From contig CAJUHR010000017.1 in NCBI GenBank assembly GCA_910586255.1, positions 1 through 64,000 on the forward strand: a DNA stretch of 64,000 nt. Direction: 5' to 3'. Below, one piece after another: positions 62,922 through 64,000 of the stretch (positions are counted from its first letter, which is position 1; every line of letters begins with the position of its first letter). A program made the translations under genes and the position numbers. The notes beneath the pieces were generated by a model. It saw only the letters and a program-made list of their open reading frames with translations. It did no database searches and had not been told where the DNA came from. This DNA is from an uncultured Lachnospiraceae bacterium (GTDB lineage: Bacteria; Bacillota; Clostridia; Lachnospirales; Lachnospiraceae).

Positions 62922-63663
62922 GCTCGTCTCCCTTCTCCGCCCCGTAGCCGCGGGGCGTCACCATTTTCCCTCCGATTTCCTTTGTGTGGGAATTGCCGAT
63001 AAAAACAGTGGTAAACATATCCGCCGCCCGGTCCTTAAGCTCATTTAAGGTCAGCACCTCCCACTGCTCTTTCTCCCGGCCGATCTGATATACCAGACCG
63101 CAGAGCCTTTCCGGCTCCACTGTCTCCAACAAAATCATACAGGCCCGATATAAATAGTCCGCCCGCTTTTTGCTGGCAGGATTGTAAATGCAGATTGCGA
63201 AATCAGCCATGGCCGCGCAGCGCAGCCGTTTCTCAATGGTCTCCCAGGGGGTCAGAAGATCGCTGAGGCTGATGACCGCAAAATCATGGACCAGCGGAGC
63301 GCCCAAAAGAGCGCCTCCGGCTAAGGCCGCCGTCACCCCCGGCACCATCTCCACAGATATGTCCGGATATTCAGTCCCCAAAGTGAGCATCAGTCCGGAC
63401 ATTCCGTACACGCCCCCGTCTCCGCTGCAGACCATGGCAACCCGCCTTCCCTTCCTCGCCTCCTCAAAGGCCATCCGGCAGCGGTCCTCCTCCCGGCGCA
63501 TGGGAGTGGTCCGGTACTCTTTTTCCGGCAGCAGCTCCTTGATTAACTCCACATAAACCGTGTATCCCACGATCACCTCGCTCTGTTCAAGGGTCTGCCA
63601 GGCCTTAATCGTCATCTGGTCCCGGCCTCCGGGTCCTATTCCCACCACAGTCACCTGATTCAT
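62881..63663 (-). CDS. cobJ: Precorrin-3B / cobalt-factor III C17-methyltransferase
   Basis: 260 residues of the tetrapyrrole methylase fold: VVGIGPGGRDQMTIKAWQTL, MVCSGDGGVYGMSGLMLTL, VEMVPGVTAALAGGALLGAP, HDFAVISLSDLLTPW. In the anaerobic route it is called cbiH and contracts the ring. The ATG overlaps the stop of the upstream cbiL gene (ATGA) and the end overlaps cobT. Confidence 0.93.
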   Translation of the reverse strand: MNQVTVVGIGPGGRDQMTIKAWQTLEQSEVIVGYTVYVELIKELLPEKEYRTTPMRREEDRCRMAFEEARKGRRVAMVCSGDGGVYGMSGLMLTLGTEYPDISVEMVPGVTAALAGGALLGAPLVHDFAVISLSDLLTPWETIEKRLRCAAMADFAICIYNPASKKRADYLYRACMILLETVEPERLCGLVYQIGREKEQWEVLTLNELKDRAADMFTTVFIGNSHTKEIGGKMVTPRGYGAEKGDEHGTILPAAAGLSL

Positions 63664-64000
63664 GGCTCATCCTCCTGCCTTTCCACTGGCTTGTCCTCCT
63701 GCCCTTCCATCGGCTTGTCCCTCTTCCCTTCCATCAGATTGTCCTTCTGCCCATTCCCCGGCTTGTCCTTCACAATAATCAGCGAATAATATCCGGCATT
63801 CTCATAAATCTCTCCCACATTCCGGCACACCCGCTCCCCCGGCATCCCGCAATTTTCCACCATCCATACATCCTGCCCGGATTTCTCAAGACAGCTGCGG
63901 GCCTGACCCATATTTTTCCCCATTTTCATGATCACCTTGGTTCCGGACAGCTTCAGCCCTTCTTCAATCTGCTCCGGCTGAGACAAAATATGGAGCTGGT
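63660..64000 (-). CDS. cbiL: Precorrin-2 / cobalt-factor II C20-methyltransferase, C-terminal part
   Basis: The frame is open to the right window edge. It gives the C-terminal 110 or so residues: LHILSQPEQIEEGLKLSGTK, VIMKMGKNMGQ, CGMPGERVCRNVGEIYENAG, YYSLIIVKDK. This matches the end of CbiL/CobI, which should stop near VKDK. Instead a tail of about 30 residues follows, made of an 8-residue repeat (DKPMEGQE and variants) encoded by 24-bp tandem units at 63664-63759. It heads the visible cobalamin run. Confidence 0.88.
   Translation of the reverse strand, partial: QLHILSQPEQIEEGLKLSGTKVIMKMGKNMGQARSCLEKSGQDVWMVENCGMPGERVCRNVGEIYENAGYYSLIIVKDKPGNGQKDNLMEGKRDKPMEGQEDKPVERQEDEP

Noticed and set aside
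63664..63759. Short tandem repeat resembling a CRISPR or phase-variable tract
   Set aside because: 24-bp units without spacers, in frame; a change in copy number would not shift the frame.

Overview
The window looks like chromosome of an anaerobic, spore-forming member of the Clostridia, most likely Lachnospiraceae. Seen: the cotJA-cotJB-cotJC spore-coat set, spoIID-spoIIQ, a bacterial-type (p)ppGpp synthetase/hydrolase, anaerobic HemZ, an anaerobic-type cobalamin gene run, strong AGGAGG ribosome sites and T-box control of ileS. Genus is not fixed by what is visible. Most genes lie on the minus strand.

Region 1 (1-7606) is accessory and visibly AT-rich. It holds the start of an AbiEi-type antitoxin gene with a paired operator, then an island bounded by two copies of the 3' end of tsf (last codons plus terminator; 454-540 and 7520-7606). 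The island carries a large adenosine-deaminase-like protein resembling RdrB of the RADAR phage-defence system, divergently paired with a SIR2-like NADase-type protein. It also carries a YhcG/DUF1016 nuclease broken by one nonsense codon, and small remnants. The SIR2-like gene has a good promoter and ribosome site, but its only suitably placed start is ATA.

Region 2 (7583-38000) is mostly core: tsf and rpsB, an aconitase-family hydratase, a patatin, glycogen debranching enzyme and phosphorylase, two tRNAs, a GntR regulator with a gluconate-5-dehydrogenase-like SDR, spore coat and engulfment genes, ileS with a T-box, pncB, aspS and hisS. Embedded here are a 162-bp near-perfect palindromic element (16757-16918), an 85-bp hairpin (17186-17270) and a Cys/Asn/Gly repeat protein beside cotJ.

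Region 3 (38025-51013) is a second accessory block with two candidate conflict systems in tandem on the minus strand. The first operon reads GrpE-like coiled-coil protein, Hsp70-like ATPase with a long novel N-terminus, HerA/VirB4-type ATPase with a Ser/Thr/Gly-rich insert, a glycine-zipper membrane protein and a small unknown protein. The second reads HEPN-like protein, KGGVGR-variant MinD-like ATPase and Sll1717-type P-loop ATPase. An AT-rich plus-strand pair (Nudix, YkgJ) lies between them. I know of no named system matching the first operon and consider it the best candidate for an undescribed system here.

Region 4 (51062-64000) returns to housekeeping: CapA-like protein, YitT, HemZ, MBL hydrolase, RelA/SpoT, and a cobalamin run (cbiL, cobJ, cobT, cobM, cbiP, cbiC) that leaves the window at its right edge. 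Functions are assigned from motifs read by eye; no database search was run.
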